Positions 21,582 through 35,200 of a stretch of 64,000 nt of DNA are shown in pieces. The number at the start of each line of letters is the position of its first letter. The first letter of the stretch is position 1. Made by a program: the position numbers and the translations under genes. The stretch spans positions 1-64,000 of the forward strand of contig NGBS01000027.1 of NCBI GenBank assembly GCA_002245135.1, in the 5' to 3' direction. Source of the DNA: Proteromonas lacertae (lineage: Eukaryota; Sar; Bigyra; Opalinata; Proteromonadidae). Below the pieces are notes generated by a model that made no database searches, had not been told where the DNA came from, and saw only the letters and a list, made by a program, of their open reading frames with translations.

Positions 21582-24500
21582 ATGAATATCTATATAAAAC
21601 CATACTCAAAGTTATTTGTTGATAATGGGAAATGCTATAAAAAGAAAATCAGCATAATAGATAAATCAAAGGAATCTATCCACAATTTTGTATATTTACT
21701 CTGAATTATTATTTATATAGATATTTTCGTTGAATAAAATTTCATATTTCTTCATTTTTAGACATTCTTTTCAAATACTTCCTTCAGAACTTACAATCAT
21801 TCTTCCTTACTATAAAAATGGTTCAATACAGAATATTATTCCCCTTCAACAAGATGAATCAACAATAATAGAAATAATAAAATCAATAACAAAACAAATA
21901 GTTCAACTTCATTCAATTTATCAATTTCATGGAAGATTGAAAAGTTCAAATATTCTAATAACAGATACAGATGAATACATTATAACAAATTATTGTGAAT
22001 ATATGATAAATGATAATAGATATAGTAATTGGAGAGATAGATTCTACGAAAGTCCTGAAGTATATAGAAATAAAGAATTAATGAATGATAAAAGTGATGT
22101 TTATAGTATTGGTGTTATATTTTATGAATTATTAAATGAAGGAGAACTTCCAATATTAGGAGTGGAAATGAAAAATAATAAATACATTTCCTTAATATGT
22201 AAATTAATAGAAAGTGATTATAGAAAGAGAATATCTGCAGTTGAATTATTAAATGAATTGAAATGTATAGAAAAAAAAAGAATAGAACAAAATAGTGATT
22301 TATTTTGTTTATTATTAAGTAATAAGTATGAATTAGAGGATAGAATTGTAGAAAAATCAATAGAATTCAATGAAAGTATATATTCTTTTATTTTATGTTT
22401 TTTTTTTTTAATAGAGAATTTAATCAGAATAACTAATGATTTAAATAATAGCGATTACAGTTTATATGCTTTTGTATTACTGAAGTTAAGTTGGAAGAAT
22501 AGTAAATGGAAAGAAATAATTGATTCTACAATAGATAGGAAAGTTAGTAGTAATGTAAAAGACTTTTATTTTTCTTCAAAAAGAAAATATGGATTGAATT
22601 TAAGTAATAAAAATAGATTATTAAATATGATGAAGAACAATACAATAAGAATCACTGAATTAAAATCAATAAATTACTATGGTTGTTTGTTACTGTTTAG
22701 TTCAAAAATATATGAACAATTTTATATATTGAGGAATTTGAAATACATTAATATGTCAAGTATATATATTTTTATTTTTATTATTATTATTATTTGATTA
22801 GAAACATCTAGCAGTTATTTATATATTACTAGATTTACTAACCAACTTCATTACTTCACACATCTTAAATCATTAAAAATATCATACAATAGAATTGATA
22901 ATAAAACATTTGGAAGAATTATGAAGAATTGTGGAATTATGAAAGAGTTGGAGATGCTTTATTTAACAGGAAATAATCTTAATAACAATTCAATTAGATG
23001 CTTCTATCATTATGCTTATAAATTTCCAAATTTGAAATTAATAGGTCTATTTAAAAATAGGAAAATTAAAATGAAAAGTGTGAAACTACTTCTGTATGAA
23101 AAGATGAAAAGAAATGAAGATTTTAATTTTATGGTTGATAGTATATATTTATATATTTTCTTAATATAACTGTTATAGTATCATCCACAGCAATATTTGA
23201 CTTGCTATATTATAATGGATATGTAATAAATAAAGGAAATGTATTTAAGTCAATCAACAGAAAGACAATTCAACATATTATAGCATTATTTAACAAAGCT
23301 GAAGATAAGAATGAATTATTCATCATTTTATATATTCTCTCATTTATAAGTGAACAAAATCTCATCTTAATTAAGCCACATGTAGAAGCATTATCTCGTT
23401 ATAGAGATTTATTCAAAGGAATAGGAAATAATGAAATGATTTATCCAAGTATAATTATATATATATTCATTTAGATACATTGATGGATAAAAAATCTTAT
23501 GATTTAATAATGACAATATGTGAAAGAGCACCAAAAATATTAAAAATGGATATGTATAATACATATATAGATGATGATACTCTTTATAAGATATTGAATA
23601 ACAAAAATATTAACAGATTAAAACATGTAAAGTATTTAGATTTTTCATGTATTTATATAATCTATATATTATTATTTGTTTTATTATTTTTGTATAGGTA
23701 ATAGACTTGGTAGAAAGAGTATCAACAAATTATTCAGTTTATTTTCCACATTTCAAAATCTGACATTCTTTGGTTTTAGTGATAATTGTATTACAAGTAA
23801 CTGTGTTGATGGATTTATTGAAAATATCCGTTATTTAATATCTATTCATCATATATTCCTTGGTAATAACAACTTTAGTGAAGAAGGTACTAACAGATTA
23901 TTACAATCATTGACTTGTTGTACAACTTTAGATACATTATCAATACAACGAAGTAATGTGACTGATAAATCTTGTAAATTACTAAACCAATTGTTGAAAA
24001 AACTGCCAATGATATATTATTTAAAATTAAATAGGAATAGAATCACTGATAAAGGGATTTATAACCTTTTCTATGGTATTACAACAGCTATTTCTTTGAA
24101 AATATTAGATTTATGTGGTATATATATATATATATATATATATCATAATATATATTTAGATAATTATATTACAGAAAATGCTTTAAAATATATGTTTTAT
24201 AATACATATCTGGATAATTTAACTGATGTTAGTCTAAGTGGAAATCCAATCAAAAGAGATGATGAATTATATCTTCATATTCTTGATTTTGATGATAAAT
24301 GTATATATATATAGTTATTCATATAAACGTAGATACTGATATTGAAGATATATTATCTGATTTTAGAGGTGAAACAAAACTTACTGTTAAGAATAATAAA
24401 GTCATATCATTATCCCCAAGTATATATATTCATACTATCTTCTATTGTATAGATTTAATACATGAATTAGTTGGATTATATAAAAGTCAAAACAGGAATG

Positions 24501-24661
24501 AAGAGTATTTCAGAATAATGACAAAAGTGATATTTGAAAATCCATACAGTTCAACAAGAAATAATTTCCTGAAAGAGTTTGACAGTAATAAAGATGAGTT
24601 TAAAATGATTGAAGGTATTATTGCTGATAATTCATTAAGTTATAACTGTATGAATATAACG

Positions 24662-24697
<36 letters not shown>

Positions 24698-26524
24698 TTT
24701 ATAGATTCAAATACTATCAGTGAAAACAATTTACCTTTTATAATGGAAACTTTAAGTTATAACACTTTTTTAACATCATTATCATTGAATTACATAAAAG
24801 TATCAGATGATTTATTCACAAAATTGGTAGTAAAATTACAAAGGATGAATAGGTTTAGAGATCTTGATATATATGGTATATAATAATTATATTGATTATG
24901 AATAGGATGTGGAATTGGAGATGAAAATGTTTCTTTACTTTTTAATTCATTATCTTCTCTAACAAGTCTTAAAACAATGTATATTAACTATAACAATTTT
25001 ACACACAATTGTATTGAAAGCTTAAGTAATTTTGAACATTTAAAGAATCTTCAGAAATTGGTAATGTCAGGTAATTATCTTGGTACAGATGCTTTAAATA
25101 TGTTGTTTATAAGTTTAACATCATTAAAAATACTTGATACAATTTGTATTAGCTGTATATTATCAACATATTTATGTATTTTTTTTAAATATATAGATTC
25201 TGGTTTTACTGATGATAATTTTGAATATTTGTCAAAGCTAATGAAAAGTCTTAAGAAACTTATATTTCTTAATTTGAGAAGTATTTTCATTCATTTATTC
25301 TATTCAATAGAAAACAGTATAACTGAAAAAGGAATTAAATATCTATTTAGTAGTTTTGATGAATTAGATGTTTTTCCTTTAAAGGAGTTATATTTATGTG
25401 ATAATAATATAAATGAAGAAGGATTATCAAGTCTTTTTGATGGAATAAACAAACATTTTAGAAATTTGAAATGTCTTTATTTAAGTGGAAATGTTGTGAA
25501 AAGAGTAAATTCTGACTTATATGAAAAGATAATCTTCTATGATAAAGATTATGTTGATGATAGGAAGATTGATGAATTATCAAACAATATAACAAGTTTA
25601 AGTTATTACCATAGCACAGCAATTGTCTATTCCCCTGAAAGATTATTGAAATGTTTATTTGAAAAGTATAATATGAAGAATTATGGAGATAATAATAAGT
25701 ATTTGTTTTTATTATTCAATGCAATTAATAAAGTCACAGAATGGAATTTTAATACTAAGTCATACATTTTGGAGTGTTTAAAACAACATGATAGAGAATT
25801 AGAGGCATTTAAAGGAGCAAATGAACATTATAAGTTGATATATGATAATCTCAGCAATGAAGGATTGATGTTTTTAGTAGAATGTGTGAAATATATTTCA
25901 GATTTGAGTATATTCAAATTGAAAAACACACATATGGATGATAAAGTGTTTATTTCATTGATAAATGAAATGAAAAGGCTAATATCGTTAAAAGAAATAG
26001 ATTTTAGTAATATAGGTGTTGGAGATGAAGGAATGGTAGAATTGTTTAAGATATTTAAGAATATCATTTCAACAAAGTATTTGAATATATCTCATAACAA
26101 ATTTACACACAAAATCATGTCAATATTCACAGAAGAAGTTTATAATCTTAATAAACTGATTAAACTTGACGTTAGTTGTATATTATATATCCTCTCACTA
26201 TCATTTTATAGATAATAATCTGCAGGTAGAAGGATGTATGTTTATACTTAATGCAATTGAATATTTACCTTTATTAAGAGAAATAAATATGAATGAAACA
26301 GGATTTTCAGATAGAAATTGTAAGAAATTGTCTGAGTTACTAAAGATTTTGGATTTGAAGAAGATTTATATAAACGACAATGAAATAACTGATGATGGAG
26401 CAGAGATTCTGTTGTATGAGATAAAGAAACATTTGTATTTGAATATATGTGAGATAAAAAACAATAAAATGAGTAAAGAATTAAGCGATGAATTTGAAGA
26501 TTATATGGAAAGAAGGATGAATTG
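21582..26524 (+). CDS. pseudokinase with leucine-rich repeats
   Basis: The N-terminal part has a protein-kinase fold (SELTIILPYYKNGSIQNII, SPEVYRNKELMNDKSDVYSIGVIFYELLNEGELP). The catalytic loop reads HGRLKSSN (21928) with Arg for the catalytic Asp, and the DFG position reads NYC (21988), so catalysis is unlikely. From about 22850 to the end are leucine-rich repeats of the ribonuclease-inhibitor type (pattern LxxLxLxxNxIT/SxxGxxxL), in two or three blocks separated by helical stretches. Many short introns interrupt the gene, often TA-rich; several lie at or near repeat boundaries. The start at 21582 gives a first exon (MNIYIKPYSKLF...) joined across a 31-nt intron. The junction near 22758-22831 is unclear and may hold a longer intron of about 72 nt. 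Probably an intracellular sensor or scaffold. Confidence 0.65.
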
Positions 26525-26563
26525 AAAAGAACATAATCTAATAATTAATAAACAATTATATAA

Positions 26564-26682
26564 TCAAAAATCAAAATCTTCAAAATCTTCAATTTCTAAT
26601 GAAGAATCTCTTGGTTTAAATAATCCTCTATTTGGTGTTTTATTATTATTAATATTGTTATTGTTGTTGTTTCTGTTCATTG
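26564..26682 (-). pseudogene. displaced 3' coding end of the DZIP1-like gene
   Basis: Read on the minus strand this continues the DZIP1-like frame exactly where the hAT element interrupts it: Asn-run, NKTPNRGLFKPRDS, EIEDFEDFDF and a TGA. It is now separated from the rest of the gene by 2.7 kb. Its end lies 39 bp from the end of the convergent LRR gene. Confidence 0.8.
26675..26682 (+). repeat. target-site duplication of hAT copy 1 (left)
   Basis: The 8-bp sequence GTTCATTG is repeated at 29390-29397, directly flanking the element. Eight bases is the hAT family length. Confidence 0.9.
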
Positions 26683-29389
26683 CTGGGTTCGATAAAGGGC
26701 GTCCTTTTCGAATTTTGCCCTATTTTTGCCCCTTTTTTTTTCAGCTGAAAAGAAGCCTGCCCCTTACTGCTCGGGCATAGTAATATTACCATGTGTTATG
26801 CTGTAGTATATTTTTTCTGATTTTTTGTTATAACTTTTCCATATTATCATCTAGATATACTAACATATGTTAAAAAGGATATATTATTGTGTATTATAGC
26901 ATAATAGTCATCTACTTTTCTTATGATTATATAATATCATATGTTTATGCATATATACTAATTATATAGAATATACATACTGTATATCATATTCTGATAT
27001 GCATATATATACATTATGTACATTTCAAGGTGATTGACGTCACTGAACATAAATGAAATTTATATAATAAATAATTTTGTATATTACACATATATCATAT
27101 AGATAATTAAGAAGTATAGCTATAGAATGGGTATTTTCAGTTAATTGATAATCAATAGTACTTGTTATGATAATAACATAATATATTTCATAAACTAATA
27201 GAAAAACTATTTCAAAATTACTATTTAGTATATTTTGCATACTACTTAATGTATTTCAAGCAATTATTTGAATACTTAGAAAATGGTTTGAGAATTTCGA
27301 GCTATCATTTTGCATTTCAATTGTATATGGGTAAAACGAGAGATGCTGTGTATAGATACTTTAATGAAGATGTGGTGTTAAAGAAACCCCTTGAAAAATA
27401 CAACAGAATTCAATGCAGAAGGTGCAAGGCAATGATTATTGCTCATTGCACTAATTTGAAACGTCATTACAAAAAGTATAAATATATTTATTATATTTAT
27501 TAAATTAGATGTAGTGAAAAGCTAATCCAATCAAAACTTACATAATTGAGATATGATGAACGTGCAATAAACTTAATGGTGACCAAATATCTTATAGAAA
27601 ATAACTTAGCTTTCAGAACCATACAATCTAAATCCTTTAAAAATCTAATATATACATTAAATCCAACTACAAAGTCAATAACAATAAACAAAATAAAAGC
27701 ATCAATGAACGAAGAAGCAGAAAGAATAGTAAAGGAAATTGTAGATAACAGTAAAATATGTATAATTGTGGACGCTTGGAAATCAGTAACCAATGAAAAC
27801 GTTATTAATTTGGCAATAAAGAAAAGCAGTGATATTTCGTTTTTGGAATCCATTTATTTACATAAACGAGAAACATCAGAAAATATAGTGGAATTAATAA
27901 TTCAAACATTAGTGAAGTATAAACTAGATATTAAAAACATTGTTGCTGTGAGTAGTGATAACAACTACACCATGAAAAAGATAAGTAGTATTTTAGAGAA
28001 AAAAATAAATAGACCTGTAGTAAAGTTTGGATGTTTAGCACACATCCTAAACTTAATCAGTAAAAAAGTATTCGAAATAGAGAAATACAAAAAAGTGATA
28101 GTCATGTGTAATGACATTATTCATAAGTTAAATAATAATCAAAAGATTAGAGAAACTATATATTCAATTATACAAAAAAAATATCCAAATACGCAAGGGT
28201 TGTGATACGAGATGGTCAAGCTATAGCGATGTATTTAGAAAAATATTACTCAATAAAGAAATTTTATTACAGATAAAATTATTAAAGGAAGAAGATATAC
28301 AAGAAATTAAAGAATGCTACAAGATTGCAAAATATATTTCCACAAATATACACTTATTATGCAAAGATTCATCTACATTAAATGATGGTTTCAGAATATT
28401 GACCAAAATTAAAAGAAAGTTAATGAAAAGGTCATCAAGTGAAAAAGAACTTATTAAAGACATTATAAAAAAAGAGACTAGACATGCAAACTACAGCATT
28501 TTAGCTCTATATGAATTTTTAGACATAAACAGTAAACATAAATTTTCAGACATGGAGAAGGATAATATAAAAAGATATATATTATCTAAATTCAGCCCTA
28601 TTTTAAATCAGAAAGCATTAAATGAGATTTATCATTTTGAAAGAAGAAAACCATACTGCAAAAAGTGCCCTTCAGATATATTTTCGAAAAAGATATCAAC
28701 TAATATATGGTACAATATGTATGGAGTTTTTTACCCAAATGTTAAGAAGCTATATGATATTCTTTCAACTATTCCTGTCACAAGCTCATTTATTGAACGT
28801 TCATTTAGTATTGAGGGAATAGTTCATAATCATATTAGAAATAAATTACAGCTTAATACTATAAATAATATTTTAAGAATAAAATATGATTTATTAAAAG
28901 AAAAAAACAAAGAAAAAGATATAAATGAAGATGATAATGATATTAGTGAAGAAGAATATAATTTAGATGTGCTGAATGAAATTGATAACAATATAGTATA
29001 TGACACTTTAGATTATCAATGTTCTGGTGATGAAGATGAAAGTTCTGGTAGTTCTAGCGATGAAGGTTTAAGTGATGAAAGTTCTAGTGATGAAGGTTTT
29101 AGTGATGAAGGATCTCAAAGCCCTTACTTTTAAGGCTATTATTATAATGAAATATTATTGTTTGTTATTGTTATAAGATAATAATACATAATTATGAAAA
29201 GAATAAATATTTTTATAGCGTTTAATATCCCTAAAATCGCACAAAATATAAAAATTCAAATAAAATAATTGAAAAGGGCAAATTGTACCCTTTTCTATTT
29301 TTAGATAGTATAAAGGACGCCCCTTTCAATTTTTGCCCGGGACATGCCCTTGTCCCGCCACTGCCCTGTCCCTTTATTATTCAACCCAG
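26683..29389 (+). mobile_element. hAT-family DNA transposon, copy 1 (2707 bp)
   Basis: The ends start with CTGGGTT in inverted orientation (CTGGGTTCGATAAAGGGC on the left, CTGGGTTGAATAATAAAGG as complement on the right). Both ends contain GC-rich subterminal blocks with GGGCGTCCTTT, which stand out against the AT-rich host. An 8-bp duplication flanks the element. It encodes one transposase and sits inside the coding end of the DZIP1-like gene. Confidence 0.92.
27249..29133 (+). pseudogene. hAT transposase, copy 1 (interrupted)
   Basis: BED-type zinc finger in the first exon (CRRCKAMIIAHCTNLKRHYKK), a short intron of about 33 nt, then the catalytic region (VDAWKSVTNENV, SSDNNYTMKK, KFGCLAHILNLI) and the hAT dimerisation region (FIERSFSIEGIVHNHIRNKL) with an acidic Ser/Asp tail. 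Compared with copy 2 there is a stop just after the intron (TAA where copy 2 has GAA) and an eighth A in an A-run near 28173-28180 that shifts the frame. It is therefore not translatable as it stands. Confidence 0.85.
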
Positions 29390-32121
29390 GTTCATTGATA
29401 ATGATGTTGAATCAAATGGTAAAATATCATCATTTACTGATGTATTTTTTTGTTGATTAACAATAGGAGGAGGAGATGGTTGTTGCTGAGCTATTGGAGA
29501 TGGTCGATATAATCTATTTCTCTGGAATGATGCTTGTAATTGTTGTTGTTGTGGTGAAATATGAGATGGAGTTGTAGTACCAGATGCAACAATCGAATGA
29601 GTTGGAGAGAATGGCTGAGTAGTTGGTGTAAATGGTTTATCAACAACAGGAATAGAAGGAGGTGTAAATTTATTTGAATTTCTTTCTTCTTTTGGAATTG
29701 TTTGTTGAGTTGGAGGAGTTTGTTGTGGTTGAGGTAAAGATGTTATTATTGGTGGTGGTGGAGCAGTAACTGAAGGATGTGGTGATTGAGGTTTTATCTC
29801 ATTCTTCAAGTTTCTTAACTCTTTATGTATATCATCATCTAATGAAGAATCTGATGATATTGAAGTATTGCTTTTTGATTTATTTTTTGTTTCATTAATT
29901 CTGTTCTTTTGGGGTGTTGTTTGTTCCTTTAATTTAGCTAATTGATATTTATAATCATTTGAATCAGCGGATGAGCCAAGTGAGAAATTATCATCATCAT
30001 TCTTATTCTTATTTATATATGATTCATCAAAATTCAATCTATCTTTTTCTAATGGATTTAATTTTCTACTCAACTTATTATCATCATTCTTAATTGTTGT
30101 ATTATTTGGTTTTATTGGAGATAATAGTTGATTCTCTGATTCAAATAGATTCTTGAATTCTGAACTGAGTAGATTTCTATATAAATGAATAAATAATATG
30201 CAATATAATATATACGGATCAATATATGAACTCTCAGATGTAATTGTTGAACCATCAAACATTTCATCTTCATCTTTTCTTAACTCATCTATTACTTTCT
30301 TTGCTTCAATATATTTATTTGTCTTCTTTAATGAATCTTTCATTTCTTCATCAATTATTTCTGCTGGTCCTTTTATTGTATTGTCATTAAACTCTTGAAG
30401 ATATTCAGATTGAACATTTTGAGGTAAAACTGTTTTGTTTTGGTTTGTAATAGTTTTTCTCATTGCCTGTAATTGTGTTTGCTTTAGGTGTATATCCTTT
30501 GGATCAATTGTTTCACTCTATAAGATATATATATCATTATAAATATTTAATACATCATCACTAATACTTAAATTATTCAATTCGTCTTTATACAACTCTG
30601 GATTTATTTGGTAATTCTTATTGATCGATTTGTCTTCATTCAATTCAAGCTCTAAGAATTTCTTTTCCATTTCTTTATCGATATATTCATCATTTAATAA
30701 ATCATATGCTTCATTAATTCTAATAAATTACAATAATATACTAATAATAATACTCTGATGTTTGAATTGATTCTTCTTTCAATGTTTGAGTTTGTTGTTG
30801 TTGTTGTTGCTGAACAATTTGTACTGGTTTTTGTGAAGCAGCTAATCTCAATGACTCTCTTAATTCTTCATCTTCTTCATTCTTCTGTATTAATAAATAA
30901 TAATAATAATAATTAATAATAATAATACAATTCTTATTTTGTTTTGTAATTCTTCAATTGTTTTCATTATATCATTATAATTCTTTTTATCTCTCTCTAA
31001 CTCATCATTTGCTTTTTCTAACATCTTTATTTTATTATTCAACATCTTTATCTCATTCTCTAATTCAGCTATCTTCAATCTTAATTCTCTTATTTCCTTA
31101 TCTTTATCATCTATTTCTTTGGTTTGTTTTTCTAAATTGGCTATTCTCATGTGACATTCATCTAGTAGTTTTTCCAATCCTTTTTTCTCTGTTTCTAATT
31201 CACTTATCTTCTTTTCTAGATCGATTATTTTCTTATTCTGCTCTTGTAATAGAGTATTCAAATCCTGTATTTCACTTTCTTTCTTTTGTAATAAAGGACC
31301 AATAATTGAAGCATCTTGTTCTAAAGAATTCTTCTATATAAAAAATAATATATATAATATATACTTGTTGTGATGGTGGTGATGTTTGATAACACGTATG
31401 AGGAGGATGACCAGTGGCTTGACGATGTTTGTCCAAATAATAATCGGACTTAAATACTTTTGGACAGCCACCACATTTTCTTGCAAATCCATCACCATAT
31501 CGTGGATCACTTATTCCTCCTGCATTTGGAAAGTATCCTCTACTTTGTAACAATTTTTCATAGGTTCTAATTGTTTTTTCTTTTTGTTTTATTGTAATTT
31601 TACTTGTTTTTAAACGTTCATCATATTTTTTTAACTTGTGTGACATTTTGGTAAATACACTATAACATTCTCGTAATTTCTGCTCATATTCATCAATTTG
31701 CATGACCAAATTTTGTTGGCAGTATAACAGATATTCAACACCACATTGAAATATTAGAAATACCTTTAAAATATTATCTGGCGATGCACTATTTATTTGA
31801 TCTATATCCATCTTAGCAAAAGCGATATGATCCAGAATATTCTCCATACTCTTCACATTTGATGTAGATATTAAATCACCTACATCATAATTATACACTT
31901 GTCTCCAATTTATCTGATTTGTTCTTAACTGGAAAGTAAAACTATTAATAACATAAATTACGTTTATACGCTTCATTGGGATGTGTATCCGAAAAATCTC
32001 TTATTGAGAAATTATCAATGTCTGAGTTATCTTCTAGTCTATTTTATAATAACTTGAAAATAAAATACTCTACAGATAAATCAACAGAAATATCGTCTTT
32101 ACCCTCTTCATACTGATCCAT
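29381..32121 (-). CDS. DZIP1/Iguana-like centriole-cilium protein, 3'-truncated by transposon
   Basis: The N-terminal DZIP-like domain is clear: FQLRTNQINWRQVYNYDVGDL and FLIFQCGVEYLLYCQQNLV, followed by one C2H2 zinc finger (CGGCPKVFKSDYYLDKHRQATGH). A long coiled coil comes next (about 30890-31260), then Gln-rich and Pro/Thr/Ser-rich segments. In animals DZIP1 acts at the basal body in ciliogenesis and Hedgehog signalling; here it suggests a flagellated stage. Introns are 28-40 nt. The join between the first short exon (start 32121) and the second is not resolved in frame. The ORF now ends MNLG within the inserted hAT element, losing about 36 residues. Confidence 0.75.
29390..29397 (+). repeat. 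target-site duplication of hAT copy 1 (right)
   Basis: GTTCATTG, the same as at 26675-26682. Confidence 0.9.
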
Positions 32122-32248
32122 TTTTAAATTTTTATAATACAAGCTTGATTACTTCAAACCGAATTGTTTTTCTTTTTTCTTTTTTTCAATTAACAACAAA
32201 TAACATAGAAATGAAAGTAAATATAATAATATATCATAATTCAATATC

Positions 32249-35200
32249 TTATCTATCCAAATATCTGATTTTAGAAATACATAAGTATAAACATAAAATC
32301 ATCACAAATATGGCAATTAATTGATAACCAACAAAATTCCATAACAAATCATATCTTATTCCATAAAAATCAATGAAATATTCATGAATTGTCAAAGTAA
32401 TATTACCTTCAATACGAACAGTTGGACAAGCAGCTTTATTTGTTTCAAAATTATCACATTTGAACTGATTAATAGTTGCTGCTTGTATTGCATACATTGT
32501 TGGATTTACCCAAAATAACCATTTCCATGGAGCTTTCAATGTACTGTATGGAGTTAAAAATCCAGATATTGTCATTAACATACTCAATAACATTCCTGTT
32601 ACTGTAGCAGCAACACCATCACTTTGAAATAAATATGAGAAACATTGAGCTAATACTGAACAAAACATAAACCATTCAAATGTCACTAAGAATTGTATTA
32701 ATACTTTCTTTATATCACCATCCAAGCCAACCATTGGATAGAATATCAGATTGAATACCAATGATATTATGAATATGTAAACTGCTTCAACAAATACAAT
32801 AGAAAACAAATGTGCAAATGGATGATATGTTTTCATTGCATCTTCTCTATAAAACATCATTCTTGATGTCATAAGAAATTCTAAAACAGGAAACATCACA
32901 TCCATTCCACTTGACATCATGTTTATACTTATTCCAGCAAATTTACTTTGAAGTCCACCTTGATTACTTTCATCTACTTGAAAATACACAACACTAACAG
33001 CAAATATAACCATGAAGATTTCTTCAAATCTTGCCAAATTAAAATCAAGTTTTCTCCAATTCATTCGGAAATTTCTTTTAGTTACTTCATAGATTTGTTT
33101 GAATATTGAAACTGAATATTTGGATTTTGATTTGACTGATGGTTGATCAGAATTCTTTATCTCGTTTATTATTTTCAAATTATCTTCATACAATTTGCTT
33201 TTCATATAATAATTACCAAATTGAATGGTATTTTTACCATCTACACCAGCACCTGTTACTTCTAACATCCAACTAGCTGGATTTTCATTCTCTTTAATCT
33301 TTGGAACATTTTCTATCTCACTTACATATTCTACCACTTTTGAACCATGTTCACCTAATGGACCTAAATAAACTACTTTTCCACCTCTTTCTAATAACAA
33401 TACATCACTAAATAATTCAAATATTTCATAAGATGGTTGATGGATTGTACAAATTATACTTCTTCCACATTCACCTATCTTCTGCAACATCTTACATACT
33501 AATAAAGCTGATGAACTATCTAATCCAGTTGTTGGTTCATCTAAGAATAATATTGATGGATTAGCTGCTAATTCTATTCCAATCATTACCAATTTTCTTA
33601 TACCCATTGGCAAACCATTCTCTTTTGTTCCTATCATCATATTCTTATATTCACTTAATCCTAATAATTCGATTGTTTCATCTACATACTTCACTATCAC
33701 ACTATCTTTAGGATTTCCTGGATATCTTAATCTTGCATTAAACATCAATGCATCTTTGACTGTCTCAGTTTCAGGTAATGTATCTTGTTGTTCTACATAT
33801 CCACTTAACATACACAAATCATTGGTTTTATATTCTTTACCATTCAATAAGAACTTACCTTCTATTTTTCCTTGTGTTTTTCTGTTTGCTAATACATCCA
33901 ATAATGTTGTTTTACCAGCACCACTTGCTCCCATTAAAGCAGTCATACTGTGAGCTCTTACAAATCCACTTACATCATTCAATAACACTTTATCTACTTT
34001 TCTTTTTGTTATAGGATCTTTTACTCTTACACTGTATTTGACATGTTCAAATGTAAAATCTACATTCCTTATTGGATTATCAAGTGAACTAGTTGTCTTT
34101 TCATTCATATGTTTCTTCAATTTTTCTATCTTTTTCACTGAATCTTTGTCTACTGTTTTACTTGGATAGAATGGATCATATTGAAAGAAATGAACTACTA
34201 TTACTTGACATATTACAAAGAAGATATGTTCACATAACATGATTATCAATGAATACCATATTTCACTTCTTTCTGTTGGAAAATCAAATGCTCCAAGATA
34301 TATCTCAGATTCTTCTTTTGTATACTTATTACTTGCAAATTCATTTATTAATTGACATTTTGTCATATGAGCAAGCGGACTGAAATAATAGAATTCAATT
34401 AACCATATTGGAATACTCTTTCTGGTTATGCTAAAACCGTTAAACACATTCATAATAAAACTAATTACTGGTAAAACTGCGCTTAATCCACCCATTGTTT
34501 CACACAGATAAACAAATATTCCAAAACATGATAAAAATGTAACATAACCAAGAAATAAAGATAATATGTAGATGAAATAATATTCACCATTATTATCAAA
34601 TGAAAATCCCATCATTGAATAGATTATTGTACCAAATAACATTGTTTCTATGAATTGAATCAGATAATTGCTCAGAACATAACTGATTATATAAGCACTA
34701 CTACTATAATAACCTTGTTTCAATTGTTTATATAACGGTGGTTTACTAAAGAATGCTGGGTATATTACAGCCATAGAACCATTTACCAATGTAGAAAGAG
34801 CCATAAATATCCCTCCTGTTTTAGATATAAAATCATCTTTATCAAGTCCAAAGAATATCCAACCAAGTAATACACCAGCTATCATTTGTTGAACTATTCT
34901 TCCTACAATTACACCAGGATTCTTGTATATATTCTTACAGTGATAATTGAACAAATAACATAACTGTTGAATGTAAGACATTGTATGTTTTTGATGAAAC
35001 ATTAAATCATTATAATTATTGTGAATTTCTTTGGATGGAATTGTTTCTTCATTTACTTCTCTTTCAATCTTTTCAAAACTTTCACTCTTATGATATAACT
35101 CAACCATTGACTTTGTATCAACATTCACACTTTCATCTTTTCGAAATGATAATCTTGATTCTTCTTTTCCCATATCTGATAAAAATGAAGCAATATCTTT

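Noticed and set aside
24121-24142. TA microsatellites as functional repeats (also 24664-24692)
   Set aside because: They fall inside short introns of the LRR gene and match the general TA-rich intron composition.
27500-27853. 117-residue antisense ORF inside hAT copy 1 (also 59525-59878 in copy 2)
   Set aside because: Overlaps the conserved transposase frame on the other strand; no domain.
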